Source: Candidatus Kaiserbacteria bacterium | GTDB taxonomy: Bacteria > Patescibacteriota > Minisyncoccia > Phycocordibacterales > UBA2100 | Reading direction: 5' to 3' | DNA length: 44,680 nt | Assembly: GCA_023267655.1 (NCBI GenBank) | Contig: JAHFMV010000008.1 | Span: 1 to 44,680 of the forward strand | In this document: one piece after another, positions 8,149 to 16,568 of the stretch | Position numbering within the stretch: position 1 is the stretch's first letter | Layout of the letters: each line of letters opens with the position of its first letter | Notes under the pieces: generated by a model | Databases searched by the model: none | Told to the model about the DNA's origin: nothing | Seen by the model: only the letters and a program-made list of their open reading frames with translations | Made by a program: the position numbers and the translations under genes

Positions 8149-8708
8149 GCTTTGAGGATTTTTTGGACGGTGTTCCAGTTGCGGGTTGTGACGAGTTTGC
8201 CGTAGTGCTTTTCGAGCGCAGCCATGAGATCGATAGTGCTTCGATCGGGGGTGAGAATGAGGACGCTGCATATCGCAGTATCGGACTTCTTTGTGAGATA
8301 GAACACTTTGGACGGTGCGAGTTTGAGATGCGATTTCGGCTTTTCGTACAAGAAGGTGACATAGAGGCGCGCCTGCCCCGTTAGAGGTCGCTTGCGACTC
8401 TCTAATGGGGTCTCAGGCGTCACTTTGATACCTTTGAACGGCTGGGTTGCATCGAGTTTTTTCAAGTCATCTATTGAGAGCACAATGACCGCGATATCGC
8501 GCATATATTTTTTCTTGAGGACGGCCTCGATTTTTGTCGCGATCTTTTTTGCATCGCCCCTTGGCGCATCAAAGACGACATTGCCGCTCGCGAGCAGTGT
8601 TTTTACCTCTTTGAATCCTGTCGCTTCCATCAGCCTCTTCAAATCCGTCATTTTAACGAGCGCATTTCCACCAACGTTAATACCGCGCAAAAAGGCTGCA
8701 TATTTCAT
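8145..8708 (-). CDS. DUF1697 family protein
   Basis: A 187-residue protein with the DUF1697 start MKYAAFLRGINVGG, then LKRLMEATGFKEVKTLLASG and NVVF, and a C-terminal TTRNWNTVQKI motif. The family is widespread, small and of unknown function. The middle contains PLESRKRPLTG, encoded by a 38-bp palindromic element (8375-8412) of the kind also found in dnaG and the CAP gene, here read in another frame. TATTAT (complement of 8716-8721) ends 7 nt before the ATG, implying leaderless expression. Confidence 0.9.
   Translation of the reverse strand: MKYAAFLRGINVGGNALVKMTDLKRLMEATGFKEVKTLLASGNVVFDAPRGDAKKIATKIEAVLKKKYMRDIAVIVLSIDDLKKLDATQPFKGIKVTPETPLESRKRPLTGQARLYVTFLYEKPKSHLKLAPSKVFYLTKKSDTAICSVLILTPDRSTIDLMAALEKHYGKLVTTRNWNTVQKILKA
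8375..8412 (-). repeat. Intragenic palindromic element, copy 2 (in DUF1697 gene)
   Basis: Read on the minus strand, it begins GACCCCATTAGAGAG and ends CCTCTAACGGGGC, as in the other two copies, but the tip is GTCGC-AA-GCGAC instead of GCC-TRC-GGC. It is in frame with the host gene but in a different reading frame from copies 1 and 3, giving PLESRKRPLTG. Confidence 0.85.
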
Positions 8709-8726
8709 GAGGGGAATAATACCAAC

Positions 8727-8755
8727 TTGAAGAGTATCGGCTACTTTGATATGAT
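8727..8755 (+). promoter_or_regulatory. Promoter of hicB, leaderless
   Basis: TTGAAG (8727-8732) and TATGAT (8750-8755) are 17 bp apart. The hicB ATG follows 6 nt after the -10 box, so the transcript would begin at the start codon. Confidence 0.8.
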
Positions 8756-8761
8756 GTTGAC

Positions 8762-8980
8762 ATGAAGCATATTGTGCAGTTCAACATCACGAAAGAAGGG
8801 AAATGGTATACGGCCGAGAGTACGAGCATCCCGGTCGTCACGCAGGCTAAAACGCTCCAGGAATTGAACAAGAATATCCGTGAGGTGGTTGAGCTGTATC
8901 TCGAAGATGAGGACCCGAAAGAAACAGGAATTATCGAATTTCCCTCCGTGCTCGTCCAATACGAGCTCGCCAATGTCTAA
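8762..8980 (+). CDS. hicB: HicB-like antitoxin
   Basis: A 72-residue protein with the HicB partial RNase-H-like fold: MKHIVQFNITKEGKWYTAES, then PVVTQAKTLQELNKNIREVVELYLED. HicB binds and neutralises HicA. No C-terminal DNA-binding domain is present, so autoregulation by this protein alone is unlikely. The gene overlaps hicA by 8 nt, so the pair is translationally coupled. The antitoxin comes first, the reverse of the common hicA-hicB order. It starts 6 nt after a good promoter. Confidence 0.85.
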   Translation: MKHIVQFNITKEGKWYTAESTSIPVVTQAKTLQELNKNIREVVELYLEDEDPKETGIIEFPSVLVQYELANV

Positions 8981-9230
8981 GAAAAAGAAATTTAAGAACC
9001 TTTCCGGTTCGGAGATTGTTAGAATCTTTGAACGATTCGGCTTTGTGGTCGTGCATCAGCGCGGGAGCCACATCAAATTGCAGCGTATTCTGCCGAACGG
9101 CACGAAACAAGCATTGGGTCTTCCGAATCACAAGACGATCGCCAAGGGGACACTGGCTGCTATTTATAATCAAGCTTCCCGATATATCAGCGAGTCGGAG
9201 TTGGATAGGTACTTTCGTCCCAAAAAATAA
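8973..9230 (+). CDS. hicA: HicA-like mRNA interferase toxin
   Basis: From the ATG at 8973 it has 85 residues with the HicA double-stranded-RNA-binding-like fold: NLSGSEIVRIFERFGFVVVH, QRGSHIKLQR (the catalytic His in GSH) and LPNHKTIAKGTLAAIYNQA. HicA cleaves mRNA when free of HicB. The start at 8973 overlaps the end of hicB; the longer ORF back to 8880 lies inside hicB and is rejected. The rRNA methyltransferase gene begins 2 nt after its stop, so all three genes form one operon. Confidence 0.87.
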   Translation: MSKKKKFKNLSGSEIVRIFERFGFVVVHQRGSHIKLQRILPNGTKQALGLPNHKTIAKGTLAAIYNQASRYISESELDRYFRPKK

Positions 9231-9232
9231 GT

Positions 9233-9970
9233 ATGCAATCTACCTACATCTACGGTCGCCATGCGGTGAAAGAGCTCATACAGAACCATTCGGATCGAAT
9301 ACAGGGGGTATTTGTCTCTATAGGCGCGGAGAAGGAATTCACCGAGCTTGCGCGGCGAGCGCATATTCGCGTTGAGCCGCTAGCTGATCACGATTTCCGC
9401 AAAGAGCTCGACGGCGCGGTGCATCAGGGGGTCGTGGCGAAAGTCGCGATGGATGGAGTGGTGCAGGATTACGAAACGTTCATGCGCTCGTTTACGCCGG
9501 ATGCGTCTACGTCGCTGGTGCTTTTAAATGAAATTACCGATCCGCACAATGTCGGCGCGATCATTCGATCGGCCGCGGCGTTTGGTGCAACAGCAGTTTT
9601 GATCCCGACACACAATCAAGCGCCGATTACCGGAGCCGTTGCGAAAGCTTCGGCGGGGATGGTCTTTGCAATGCCGATCGTCGCGATCAATAACGAAAAT
9701 CAGACGATCGAAGATTTGAAGAAACGCCGTTTCTGGATTTACGGCCTCGCGGGAGAAGGGAAGAATGAAATTTATAAAGAGAAATTCGACGCAGCGGCAT
9801 GTTTCGTCGTTGGCTCCGAAGGCGAGGGTCTCCGTGCAAAAACCCGCGAACATTGCGACATCCTTCTGCGCGTCCCGATGCATGCACGTACTGAATCCCT
9901 GAACGCCTCGGTCTCTGCGGCAGTCGTCCTTGCCGAATGGTCCAAACAGCACCCGGAGGCGATACAATAG
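9233..9970 (+). CDS. rlmB: TrmH/RlmB-family rRNA 2'-O-methyltransferase
   Basis: A 245-residue SPOUT methyltransferase. The N-terminal substrate-binding domain (YIYGRHAVKELI) is followed by the knotted SAM-binding domain: LLNEITDPHNVGAIIRSAAA (motif 1), GSEGEGLR (motif 2) and IPM-type RVPMHARTESLNASVSAAV (motif 3). Length and order fit RlmB, which methylates G2251 of 23S rRNA; another TrmH-family target is possible. It begins 2 nt after hicA, and translation probably depends on coupling because no Shine-Dalgarno is seen. Confidence 0.9.
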   Translation: MQSTYIYGRHAVKELIQNHSDRIQGVFVSIGAEKEFTELARRAHIRVEPLADHDFRKELDGAVHQGVVAKVAMDGVVQDYETFMRSFTPDASTSLVLLNEITDPHNVGAIIRSAAAFGATAVLIPTHNQAPITGAVAKASAGMVFAMPIVAINNENQTIEDLKKRRFWIYGLAGEGKNEIYKEKFDAAACFVVGSEGEGLRAKTREHCDILLRVPMHARTESLNASVSAAVVLAEWSKQHPEAIQ

Positions 9971-10048
9971 AGCTCAAGAAAGCTTTGAAGGGCTTAGACC
10001 CCACATTCTCGCGGCACGTGTATCGAAATTCGACAGAGGGCTTTCTGA

Positions 10049-11887
10049 CTATGATGATCTATATGCAATCTCGTGGTAGGTCTTTTCGTGCGGTCCAAAA
10101 AAAACTTTTGCAAAGAGCCGCATCACACAGATCCCGGAAAGCACATACCCAAGAGCAAAGATAGCCACCAGCGCACCGTGGTCGACAGGGATCGAACGTA
10201 AGAGTATTTCTTCGCCGATAAAGGACGGTGTGATCGGAAACACCATCATCGCGAGACAGGTGATGAAAAACACGTTGCCGAGTATGGGATGCTCATACAT
10301 GTACCCATGATAGTCCATCAAATTGAGCCGCGAGGTGCGATCAAGGAGCTTGAGGCACAGGACTCCCGAGAGGTACGCCGCTAGTATGCCGGTCAGATAG
10401 AACAGGATCGTGTGTACGTCTGCGCCAGCACGTGCGCTCAAGAACACACTTGCAAAAATCTGCCCAAAGAAAATCTGGGTCCAACACGTGAGAGCGGTGC
10501 CGGTATTCGCGTAGGCGCGCACGAAGAGGAGTATGCTAAGAATCGCGCTCACCCAGGTCACCCCATCCACCATCCCGTGAGGCACGTTCGCTCCGTAGGC
10601 ACCATAGGCGGGAAGGACCACGAGTGCCACACCAGTGAGGGCTGCCGGCATCCTATCCAAAAACTGCAACCACTGTCCGGCAGATTTCAGCGGTTGCCAG
10701 ATAAGGCGCGTCATCGCGCTATCCATATTCCACTCCTTCAGCCCCAGGATAAAGAGCGTAGCGCGAATCTTCCCGAGAAAACCGTTTTGAATCTTTTGAG
10801 CTGGCGGCACAAAGGTGTAGAACTGATAGTGAACCAGATAACTCACGATGGAGGGAGAAATGAGCAATTGATACGTGCGCAGAAATGCGTTGCTCACAAA
10901 ATGGAACAAGACGAGAGAGTGGAGCCCTGCAGCAAGTTCTATAAACATAATACCAATCTGGGTTATCGATGCGTACGCAATCTGCGTTTTGGCCGACGAT
11001 TGTACGCGAGTGATAGAGGTCGCAATGAGCGCCGAGAGAAGTCCCAGTATCGCGATGAGCGCACGAAGCGCTGTGCTGCCTTCCCAGAAGGGAGAGGTGC
11101 GAAGCAACAGGAACAATCCAATATGCACCGACAGCGCGCCGTAAAAGATCGCACTGGAGGTAGTCGGTCCCTCCATGGCGCGAGGAAGCCAGTAGGAGAA
11201 GGGAAACTGGGCGGATTTGATCATGGCTACCACTAAGAAGAGCGCGCCAAGAATCACGAGCGAATTCCCGTGCTCGTTAATCAGCGATGTGAATTCTGTA
11301 AACTGTACGTTCTTTTCAAAAAGGTGATGAGCATACCACAGAGCAACAATAAAGAGTGCGTCGGCAATGCGGTACAGCGCAAACACCTTGAGACTGTTTT
11401 TGGTGGGGAGGTATCGATCGCGGTAAAAAGAAATAAGCAGGAACGAGCTAATGCCGATGCATTCCCACCCCACGAAAAGCATCTCAAAATTTCCGGAACA
11501 AATAACGAGGGCGAGACCGGCAAAAAAGAACAAAATCGTCAGGTGAAAGCGCCGAAATCCCGGATCACGATGCATGTAGTACTTGCTAAAGAGCAGCACT
11601 AAGATGGTAAGTAAGCAGGTAATCCCAAAAAACACTATCGAGGCGGCGTCCATATAGAAATTCACCGCGAATACGTAGTCAGCACTCGAAAAGAGGGTGA
11701 ATCCTGTGTAAGAAAGAGGCACAAATCCTCCGCGGATCCAGAATACGAGAGTCCAGGCGAACATCAGTAAGACGAAAAGAACAGACGTAAGCGCAATACC
11801 TGAAATGCTTCTCTCGAAGTGCTTGGGGAGAAAGCACAAGAGCGCAAAGGCGAGAAGCGGCAGGAGAACGAAAAGCGGTAGCAGCAT
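10049..11887 (-). CDS. dabB: DabB-like proton-channel subunit (NuoL/ND5 family)
   Basis: A 612-residue polytopic membrane protein of the NADH-quinone-oxidoreductase chain 5/antiporter family. It has more than ten hydrophobic helices and the family core MFVGWECIGISSFLLISFYR and IKSAQFPFSYWLPRAMEGPT, with the conserved Glu and Lys of the proton path. No other complex I genes are present. It starts 5 nt after the end of the DUF2309 gene on the same strand, which identifies it as DabB of a DAB inorganic-carbon transporter, where DabB couples ion flow to DabA. Expression is probably coupled to dabA. Confidence 0.87.
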   Translation of the reverse strand: MLLPLFVLLPLLAFALLCFLPKHFERSISGIALTSVLFVLLMFAWTLVFWIRGGFVPLSYTGFTLFSSADYVFAVNFYMDAASIVFFGITCLLTILVLLFSKYYMHRDPGFRRFHLTILFFFAGLALVICSGNFEMLFVGWECIGISSFLLISFYRDRYLPTKNSLKVFALYRIADALFIVALWYAHHLFEKNVQFTEFTSLINEHGNSLVILGALFLVVAMIKSAQFPFSYWLPRAMEGPTTSSAIFYGALSVHIGLFLLLRTSPFWEGSTALRALIAILGLLSALIATSITRVQSSAKTQIAYASITQIGIMFIELAAGLHSLVLFHFVSNAFLRTYQLLISPSIVSYLVHYQFYTFVPPAQKIQNGFLGKIRATLFILGLKEWNMDSAMTRLIWQPLKSAGQWLQFLDRMPAALTGVALVVLPAYGAYGANVPHGMVDGVTWVSAILSILLFVRAYANTGTALTCWTQIFFGQIFASVFLSARAGADVHTILFYLTGILAAYLSGVLCLKLLDRTSRLNLMDYHGYMYEHPILGNVFFITCLAMMVFPITPSFIGEEILLRSIPVDHGALVAIFALGYVLSGICVMRLFAKVFFGPHEKTYHEIAYRSS

Positions 11888-11892
11888 GGTGG

Positions 11893-14424
11893 TTAGTGGG
11901 AAAGGATTTGAACGGGCATATTTTCCCGCGTTGCGTCAAGAATATCGTTGCTCTTCATTTTGGCTGCGGATTCAATCACTTTAAGGAAATCTTCTTTGAG
12001 GACACTCACGAGAGTTGTCGACGGCTCGTAGCGCACAAACTCACCTTTTTTAAAGAGATACAGTTTTTTTTCTGTTGGATGCAGGACTGCCAAATGTATC
12101 CACTCTTTACTAAACCATTTGTAGAGGGCGGGGGACGCCGAAATCACATGCAGTACGACCTGCGGATCATGTTCGATGATCATCAAAAGTCGGATGGGAT
12201 CATGTACCTCGACCATTTGGAGAGGAAGTCCCGCACGGAGGTCTCCGTCGCTACTATTGGCAACCCCGATGAGCCCCATCACATTGTGCGGCAGCTTCGT
12301 ACCCGCTCCCAGTTTCGAATTATCCATGCGCGAGAAATAGTACTCGAGGTTGATGCCCCCGCACACTATGGGAAGCGGTGCAATGACACTCCCGAGGAAT
12401 GTGCCGTCGGAGTCCGTGCGGTAGTCATAGGAATTCATGAAGGCACGCCTATCGAGAAAGAGGTTGCGCGTAAGTGCGCGGTTTCCCACGATACAGAGCG
12501 CGTTGGTCCCGTGGCCAAGTTCCGGACGAGGTTCAAAGTAGGAGACCGATCGCTGCTTGATTGCACGCCTAATTTTTTTGAGCGACTGCTTTGTATTGAT
12601 GGACATAAAGCGCCGCGAGCGCTCTTTTGCGTTGAGGTCTAATGCATGCTCGAATCTCTTTTTATTCTGCGCATGGAGTTTGTGCAGTTCGGTGGATAAC
12701 TTTTTCTCGTCATAGAACTCAATTTCGTCGCTGGCAGTGTCATGGAGTCCTCCTACAAATTGTGTTGAGACTGGAATCTCGAGTCCGCGCTGCGTAAGCT
12801 CCTCACGCACCGACGGGTGATTTGCCATGCTCGCAAATACGCGTGCATTCACCGAACCGGGACGTCCGCTGCAGGCGCCGCAATCATGCGCGCCGTGATG
12901 CGGGTTGTTGGCGCTCGATGAGCCGTGACCGATGAGATACACGAGGCGAGAAAAATCTGTAACGAGTCCGATGCCGCGCAGCAATTTCTCAACGCGGTCC
13001 GCCATTTGAATCACGGTAAATCCAATCTGGAGGTTTCGCGTTTCATCTCGTTTGCCCTCATACACAATGGTGAGTTCATATCCGTCATGCATATGCCCAA
13101 ACGCATCCGCGATCGCCGAGCTCATGGCGGGCGAGAAGAGGTTGAATACCAGCTTAATGAGCGAAGGGATCCCTAAGATATACGAGGCCACCGTCCCCCG
13201 CAGCAGCGTATGAGATTCTTTGCTGTAGAAAATTTCCCGCGCAGGCGTATGTTTTTTCGACGAAGGAATCTCCTGAATCAAAAACGTGGGCGTGACCGGG
13301 GCGGGACACAATTTGTCATAAAACTTTGCATGCGCTGGATGAAAATAAAATTCCACGCCGAAGAAGCCTGGTGCTCCGAGTGTCTCGCAGTTGCCGGCAC
13401 TCTCGATGTGGCGACGGATTGAGCCCTCGCGTTCATCAATGCAAAATATCGCTTGAAACGTCTTTGCCGCTTCATTCTTTTCGGGTGCCTGTGCTGCGAT
13501 GGTGAGTACCGCACAGAGCGCCTCATCGTAGTAACTCCACTCAAAAGCGTCGTGCCATATTTTAATGACTTCGTAAATTTCTTTTGCTTCAATGTCCGCA
13601 AAGATATCCATGGGTGCGCGGTCAGTGGTTTCGCCAAGCGGTTTCCACGCGGTGCCGAGCGCCGCGTCCAGCGCGTCGATTTCCATGAGGCACTCCAAGA
13701 GAACGAGATCCTTGAGCGCGATTTTCTTGGGATATAGGAGTGTTTCCGGTCGGTCTTCCAACGTGGAAACGATGCCGGACCACCCGCGGTGCGCAAATTG
13801 CTGATCGTACACATATTCTTCAAAAAACTCTTTTTTGCCGACCAGGATCGTGAGTAGTGTTTCTAGCGAGAGGTGTGGGTCGTGGAGGAGTGTGCGTGCT
13901 CGTTCTGTTTTGAAAAAATGTACCAGGCTGTTTTTCTCCAAGGTTCGTAGTGCGTTCAAAAGCCCCGTGTTTTCGAAAGGAAACGGGGTAATGGCGATTC
14001 CTTGGTCGAGATAACTGCACAGGATGCGGAATAACAAGGGATGTACCGCGTTGTTAAGATCCAGCGGGTAGTGCTCGCGCCATCCGTAGCGAAGAAAGCG
14101 TATGCGTGCATCAAGCGTGCCGCCGTACGGTGCATGCATAACCTTGTGATACCACTCCTCAAAATGCTCAACGCCTTTACGTTCACGAATAACGCGCTCA
14201 AGGATCGTTGCATGAATACGCCCGATCCGATAGAGGTTGCGATACTCGTCGAGGGAAAAGGTCACCTTGTAGCCAAAGATTTTTGATGCCTTGAAAATCG
14301 CGTCATAAAACTGCATGTCCTGAAAGGCATGCAGGCTGTTGTGATGTACGAAATCCTTCAAGGGACCCTGCGACGGGAGGTAGTGTTTAAGCGTATGCAA
14401 CACCTGTTCTTCATTGAAAGTCAT
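11893..14424 (-). CDS. dabA: DabA-like inorganic-carbon transporter subunit (DUF2309)
   Basis: An 843-residue DUF2309/UPF0753 protein. DabA is a beta-carbonic-anhydrase-like zinc protein that works with DabB to take up inorganic carbon. The active-site elements are present: FCIDEREGS (C328 and D330) and IGHGSSSANNPHHGAHDCGAC (H500 and C515). The His-to-Cys spacing of 15 and Cys-to-His spacing of 172 agree with the residues recalled from Halothiobacillus DabA (C351, D353, H524, C539). The protein looks intact. dabB follows after 5 nt. No leaderless -10 box is found before the start, unlike many neighbours, which would fit horizontal acquisition. Confidence 0.9.
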   Translation of the reverse strand: MTFNEEQVLHTLKHYLPSQGPLKDFVHHNSLHAFQDMQFYDAIFKASKIFGYKVTFSLDEYRNLYRIGRIHATILERVIRERKGVEHFEEWYHKVMHAPYGGTLDARIRFLRYGWREHYPLDLNNAVHPLLFRILCSYLDQGIAITPFPFENTGLLNALRTLEKNSLVHFFKTERARTLLHDPHLSLETLLTILVGKKEFFEEYVYDQQFAHRGWSGIVSTLEDRPETLLYPKKIALKDLVLLECLMEIDALDAALGTAWKPLGETTDRAPMDIFADIEAKEIYEVIKIWHDAFEWSYYDEALCAVLTIAAQAPEKNEAAKTFQAIFCIDEREGSIRRHIESAGNCETLGAPGFFGVEFYFHPAHAKFYDKLCPAPVTPTFLIQEIPSSKKHTPAREIFYSKESHTLLRGTVASYILGIPSLIKLVFNLFSPAMSSAIADAFGHMHDGYELTIVYEGKRDETRNLQIGFTVIQMADRVEKLLRGIGLVTDFSRLVYLIGHGSSSANNPHHGAHDCGACSGRPGSVNARVFASMANHPSVREELTQRGLEIPVSTQFVGGLHDTASDEIEFYDEKKLSTELHKLHAQNKKRFEHALDLNAKERSRRFMSINTKQSLKKIRRAIKQRSVSYFEPRPELGHGTNALCIVGNRALTRNLFLDRRAFMNSYDYRTDSDGTFLGSVIAPLPIVCGGINLEYYFSRMDNSKLGAGTKLPHNVMGLIGVANSSDGDLRAGLPLQMVEVHDPIRLLMIIEHDPQVVLHVISASPALYKWFSKEWIHLAVLHPTEKKLYLFKKGEFVRYEPSTTLVSVLKEDFLKVIESAAKMKSNDILDATRENMPVQILSH

Positions 14425-14657
14425 ACGCGCAACAGAAATACAGCGTGGACGGTTTTGAGAGACTGCTCCATAGGGGATCCTGCAGAACTCGCATTGTTAG
14501 CCCTGATACGGGCGAGCAAGGCAAATGCTCCAGAACCGGCTCATCGTACTCTTCTTTTGGTTGGTTGCAAGTAGATCCCTGGGGACGGTGTGCAACATCG
14601 AGCCCGACTTTTCTCTTGTGCAACAAGAGTCTCAATCTTTCGTATTCGGGGACGGAT
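14425..14657. other. Intergenic region upstream of dabA
   Basis: No gene or RNA is recognised here. The region should hold the dabA promoter on the minus strand, but no convincing -35/-10 pair is visible. Confidence 0.4.
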
Positions 14658-14695
14658 TTGTAGAAAAAGACCTGCCACAGCGTAGCAGGTCTTCA
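14658..14695 (-). terminator. Intrinsic terminator of the 14712-15293 gene
   Basis: AAGACCTGC (14667-14675) and GCAGGTCTT (14685-14693) form a 9-bp stem. On the minus strand it runs into TTTTTCTAC. Confidence 0.85.
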
Positions 14696-14711
14696 TGGCA
14701 CGATTATTCGG

Positions 14712-15293
14712 TTACGCGGCGAGCTTTTTGTGCGTCGCGAGCATCTTTAGCTTTACGAGCATGATGTGATGCACTTCTTTACATTGGTCCGCAATTGAAT
14801 TCGCGTGCAAATAGCGGATTTTTTGTTTCGGGTCTTTGCCGAAGTAATCTAGGTCGGCGCGTACCATGCGCTCATCGGTCGGTTTCTTGACGATGTATAC
14901 CGGGGGCGGAACTCCCTGCCCTATGACGCGTGACTCGACGAGGCCTTTGTGAAAGTGAAGGACTTGCTCGCAATCCATGTACTTGATTGCATAGTGGTAT
15001 GCTTCGCGACCAAATTTGCAGACGAGCACGACATCATTCGCTGGGTTTTCCAGCGCAGGTTTTACGTCTCGCTCGGTCTTTTCGTTCATCAAGACCCAGC
15101 GCCACAGGAGTCGCGACGTGGGTAGCATGTTGCCTTTCTGTCCTGGTCGCCATCGCGACCAGTCGGAGAAGGTATCATCGAGAAACGCAAATTTCAGTGC
15201 CGGATGTTGCTCCGGCAACCAAGTGCTGAGTTTCTTAAAGAGTTCCAGGCTTTCGACCGAGTAGAAAAGAGCATGTCCTTTTTGCGGCTTCAT
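14712..15293 (-). CDS. Uncharacterised protein, possibly degenerate thymidylate-kinase-like
   Basis: A 193-residue soluble protein starting MKPQKGHALFYSVESLELF. The stretch SRLLWRWVLMNEKTERDVKP followed by ALENPANDVVLVCKFG loosely recalls the helix-strand after the substrate-binding region of thymidylate kinases, but there is no P-loop, so a kinase activity cannot be claimed. AAGGGG lies about 8 nt before the ATG at 15291-15293; the ORF continues 13 codons further upstream without support. It has its own consensus promoter and terminator. Confidence 0.6.
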   Translation of the reverse strand: MKPQKGHALFYSVESLELFKKLSTWLPEQHPALKFAFLDDTFSDWSRWRPGQKGNMLPTSRLLWRWVLMNEKTERDVKPALENPANDVVLVCKFGREAYHYAIKYMDCEQVLHFHKGLVESRVIGQGVPPPVYIVKKPTDERMVRADLDYFGKDPKQKIRYLHANSIADQCKEVHHIMLVKLKMLATHKKLAA

Positions 15294-15330
15294 TGGTACC
15301 CCTTGTGGTTGTCGCAAGAAAGATCTGGAC

Positions 15331-15358
15331 ATCCTATGCCACTTTGAATCATTGTCAA
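15331..15358 (-). promoter_or_regulatory. Consensus promoter TTGACA-16-TAGGAT
   Basis: On the minus strand TTGACA (15353-15358) and TAGGAT (15331-15336) are 16 bp apart, upstream of the gene that starts at 15293. Confidence 0.8.
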
Positions 15359-15370
15359 TTCATGAATCCA

Positions 15371-15406
15371 CAAAAAAATCGCCAGGGCACGGTGCCGCTG
15401 GCGATA
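15371..15406 (-). terminator. Intrinsic terminator of the 35-aa gene
   Basis: ATCGCCAG (15378-15385) and CTGGCGAT (15398-15405) form an 8-bp stem, followed on the minus strand by seven T. Confidence 0.9.
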
Positions 15407-15425
15407 ATGCGTTGTGAACGAGCGG

Positions 15426-15533
15426 TCAGCCCCGTGCGCATGCGAGGGCAGCCACCATTAGGACGGCCATGACAACGATTATTCCATCGGTGATTCTTAG
15501 GAACCGTTTCCACGATCGTGTTTTCTTGTCCAT
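15426..15533 (-). CDS. 35-residue single-span membrane protein
   Basis: A short ORF with basic N-terminus MDKKTRSWKRFLRITDG and one hydrophobic helix IIVVMAVLMVAALACA, ending in TGA. Three independent signals support it: AGGAG 8 nt before the ATG, a TTGCCT-17-CATAAT promoter at 15562-15590, and a strong terminator at 15371-15406. The Lys/Arg-rich start followed by one helix suggests an inner-membrane miniprotein. The function is unknown. Its promoter region overlaps that of the divergent nuclease gene at 15609. Confidence 0.75.
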   Translation of the reverse strand: MDKKTRSWKRFLRITDGIIVVMAVLMVAALACARG

Positions 15534-15561
15534 GTCGATGCTCCTGTTAATGCCGTGGTGG

Positions 15562-15590
15562 ATTATGCCATAGATCACCCCAACAGGCAA
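15562..15590 (-). promoter_or_regulatory. Promoter of the 35-aa gene (TTGCCT-17-CATAAT)
   Basis: On the minus strand TTGCCT (15585-15590) and CATAAT (15562-15567) are 17 bp apart. It lies back to back with the -10 box TATAGT (15597-15602) of the divergent gene. Confidence 0.75.
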
Positions 15591-15608
15591 TTTTGGTATA
15601 GTTCGCTG

Positions 15609-16556
15609 ATGAGAAAGATGAGCACAAGAGAAATTCCCATCGGGACCGACCAGAAGTCAGCGACGGGGTATCCTTCGTACGAGGGCGATAGTGAGGCGAT
15701 AGAGGCGGCGGATTGGCCGTTTGAAGAGACGGAAGTGCAGATGGATTTGCCCGAGGTTCCTATCAAGTATTGGAGCCATTCGTCGTTGATGTCGTATTTA
15801 AGAAATCCTCTCGCGTGGTACAAGCGTTATGTGGAGAAAATCTACGACATGCCTTCGGGGCCGGCGGCGATCATCGGGCGTGCGGGGCATGTAGCGCTCC
15901 AGCATTTTTATGGCGGCCTCAAAAAAGAAGGTGCGGTGGAGTTGGGAATGGAATATTTGCGTGCAGTGCCGGATTTCGAGATCAATTTTGGGATCGCGAA
16001 GACGCGAAAGGCGCAGAAAGAGAAGCGCCTCGCGATGGAGCACGATTATCTGCAAGCGGTCGGATTTTATCTCGCACGACCGCCGAAATACGACGTGGTG
16101 GGAATTGAAGTGAAAGCGACGGCGAAAGTTGAGGGCGTCATGCTTCCTATTAAAGCGGTGTCGGACTTGGTGGTGCAATCAAAAATCGATCCAAAAGCAC
16201 TCGACATTGTCGACCATAAGTTTGTAGATTCATTCTCGGCACATGGGCGACACAAAACGCTCTTTATCGTCCAAGCGCTCTTTAATTACTACACGGTGAA
16301 AGAAATGTACAAAAAGAAGGTAGCGCGGTTTATCTTGCACGAATGCAAGAAGCGCAAGAATCGTGACGGCGGAGCGCAGATGCGTAAATATGTGATCGAA
16401 TACAAGGATTGCGCGGAGCAGATCGTGGTATTCAAGCGGCTTTTAAATGATGCAACGCAAGAAATCGCGGCGCGTAAAGTGTATTTGCCGAATCCAAGCG
16501 ATATGTTTGAAGGGGAGAACTCGTTTGATATTTATCGCCTCGGGCTTATGGAGTAA
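15609..16556 (+). CDS. PD-(D/E)XK nuclease, RecB/Cas4-like
   Basis: A 315-residue protein with the RecB-family nuclease layout: a WSHSSLMSYLRNPLAWYKRY entry motif, GRAGHVALQHFYGG, then VSDLV and ALDIVDHKFVDSF carrying the catalytic Asp and D-x-K, and the QALFNYY helix. This resembles PDDEXK_1 exonucleases. No helicase domain, Cas genes or CRISPR array are near, and the four Cys of Cas4 are not seen, so it is a stand-alone nuclease of unknown role. The start at 15609 is chosen because TATAGT ends 6 nt upstream, so the mRNA is probably leaderless. Confidence 0.8.
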   Translation: MRKMSTREIPIGTDQKSATGYPSYEGDSEAIEAADWPFEETEVQMDLPEVPIKYWSHSSLMSYLRNPLAWYKRYVEKIYDMPSGPAAIIGRAGHVALQHFYGGLKKEGAVELGMEYLRAVPDFEINFGIAKTRKAQKEKRLAMEHDYLQAVGFYLARPPKYDVVGIEVKATAKVEGVMLPIKAVSDLVVQSKIDPKALDIVDHKFVDSFSAHGRHKTLFIVQALFNYYTVKEMYKKKVARFILHECKKRKNRDGGAQMRKYVIEYKDCAEQIVVFKRLLNDATQEIAARKVYLPNPSDMFEGENSFDIYRLGLME

Positions 16557-16568
16557 GCGTTAGAGAAT

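Noticed and set aside
10412-11236. A 274-residue open frame on the plus strand
   Set aside because: It lies antisense inside dabB, has low-complexity basic composition and no start signal, and dabB has clear family motifs.
11896-12642. A 248-residue open frame on the plus strand
   Set aside because: It is antisense to the conserved C-terminal half of DabA and has no recognisable domain.
15609-16556. Cas4 or a defence-island nuclease
   Set aside because: No iron-sulfur Cys set, helicase, CRISPR array or other defence genes are nearby; the safer call is a stand-alone RecB-like nuclease.
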